Part shown: positions 13,704 to 14,155 of the stretch, one piece after another | Layout of the letters: each line of letters begins with the position of its first letter | How positions within the stretch are numbered: position 1 is the stretch's first letter | Origin: JAUSIF01 sp964620215 | GTDB taxonomy: Bacteria > Pseudomonadota > Alphaproteobacteria > Rhizobiales > Xanthobacteraceae | DNA length: 14,155 nucleotides | NCBI GenBank assembly: GCA_964620215.1 | Contig: CAZUJE010000075.1 | Coordinates: 1 to 14,155 of the forward strand | Reading direction: 5' to 3' | Translations under genes and position numbers: made by a program | Notes under the pieces: model-generated | The model's database searches: none | What the model was told of the DNA's origin: nothing | What the model saw: the letters and a program-made list of their open reading frames with translations, nothing else

Positions 13704-14155
13704 TTACAGCCTGATCCGCAGCAAATGCGCGATCTCGCCGATGATGCCGCGGCGGAACAGCAGCACGCAGATCACGAAGATCACGCCCTGCGCCACCAGC
13801 ACCCATTCGCCGAAGGCCGCGAGCTTGTACTGCATGGCCAGGATGATGAGCGCGCCTAGCACTGGCCCGAACAGCGTGCCAAGGCCGCCCAGCAGCGCGA
13901 TCAGCACCACTTCGCCGGACATCGGCCAGTTCACGTCCGTGAGCGAGGCCTGTTGCAACACGATCGCCTTGGTGGCGCCCGCCACACCCGCGAGCGTCGC
14001 CGAAAGCAGGAACGCGACCAGCTTGTAACGATCCGTCTTGTAACCGAGCGAAATCGCCCTCGCCTCGTTCTCGCGGATCGCCTTCAGCACCTCGCCAAAC
14101 GGCGAGTTGATGACGCGGTAGATGAACAGGAATCCCGCGAGGAAAATCGCCGCGG
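13704..14155 (-). CDS. livM: Branched-chain amino acid ABC transporter permease, LivM type (partial)
   Basis: The last 149 residues of an inner-membrane permease whose start lies beyond the right edge. The visible part reads membrane segment, then the coupling loop S-P-F-G-E-V-L-K-A-I-R-E-N-E-A-R-A-I-S-L-G, then K-L-V-A-F-L-L-S-A-T-L-A-G-V-A-G-A and further helices, ending R-R-G-I-I-G-E-I-A-H-L-L. R-A-I-R-x-x-E-x-x-A-x-x-x-G followed by K-x-x-A-F-x-x-S-A is the LivM hallmark; LivM pairs with LivH and the ATPases LivG and LivF to import leucine, isoleucine, valine or related substrates such as urea or aromatic compounds. Substrate cannot be assigned. The apparent start at 14090 is only an internal GTG, as the frame continues to the window edge with matching sequence. 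Confidence 0.92.
   Translation of the reverse strand, partial: AAIFLAGFLFIYRVINSPFGEVLKAIRENEARAISLGYKTDRYKLVAFLLSATLAGVAGATKAIVLQQASLTDVNWPMSGEVVLIALLGGLGTLFGPVLGALIILAMQYKLAAFGEWVLVAQGVIFVICVLLFRRGIIGEIAHLLRIRL

Noticed and set aside
13480..14028. Open frame of 182 codons on the + strand
   Set aside because: It runs through the tRNA-Pro gene and its promoter and then antisense to the livM-type gene; its residues resemble no protein family.

Overview
The window is GC-rich chromosomal DNA from an alphaproteobacterium, most likely of the order Hyphomicrobiales (a Bradyrhizobium/Rhodopseudomonas/Xanthobacteraceae-like lineage). This rests on an alphaproteobacterial-type COX15/CtaA haem A synthase beside a DUF2842 gene (a small family I know only from alphaproteobacteria), a CoA-binding protein + O-acetylhomoserine sulfhydrylase pair, and the style of the polysaccharide genes. 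The genus cannot be fixed without a database search. I see no insertion sequence, phage gene, CRISPR array or other sign of recent transfer.

Left part (1-3226): ordinary metabolic genes. A + strand run holds the last codons of an enoyl-CoA hydratase-like gene, a small CoA-binding Rossmann protein and O-acetylhomoserine sulfhydrylase (metY). The metY 3' end overlaps the convergent haem A synthase gene (ctaA). Divergent from ctaA is a 69-residue DUF2842 membrane protein.

Centre (3223-13450): a compact Wzx/Wzy-type exopolysaccharide cluster in three transcription blocks. On the - strand, a Wzz-like co-polymerase fused to a ParA/BY-kinase-like domain leads into a polysaccharide deacetylase. Divergently on the + strand lie a FemAB/CelD-type GNAT acyltransferase, a short outer-membrane export lipoprotein (OPX/Wza family), a GT4 glycosyltransferase, a polyprenyl-phosphate hexose-1-phosphate transferase and a Wzy-like polymerase. 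Convergent with the last is a GT2 glycosyltransferase. The transferase starts the repeat unit on undecaprenyl phosphate, GT4 and GT2 extend it, the polymerase and co-polymerase build the chain, the OPX protein exports it, and the deacetylase and GNAT protein modify it. This parts list closely parallels the Caulobacter holdfast (hfs) set and the unipolar polysaccharide of rhizobia. The kinase-like domain has lost its Walker A lysine and Walker B acid, no Wzx flippase is present, and TTAA motifs resembling CtrA sites occur in the cluster's intergenic regions, including TTAACCAT before the OPX gene and a CTAA-N7-TTAAC element before the GT2 gene.

Right end (13559-14155): tRNA-Pro(GGG) with a clear sigma-70-type promoter, then the 3' part of a convergent livM-type branched-chain amino acid permease gene that runs off the window.

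No gap between genes exceeds about 160 bases. Three convergent gene pairs overlap at their 3' ends.
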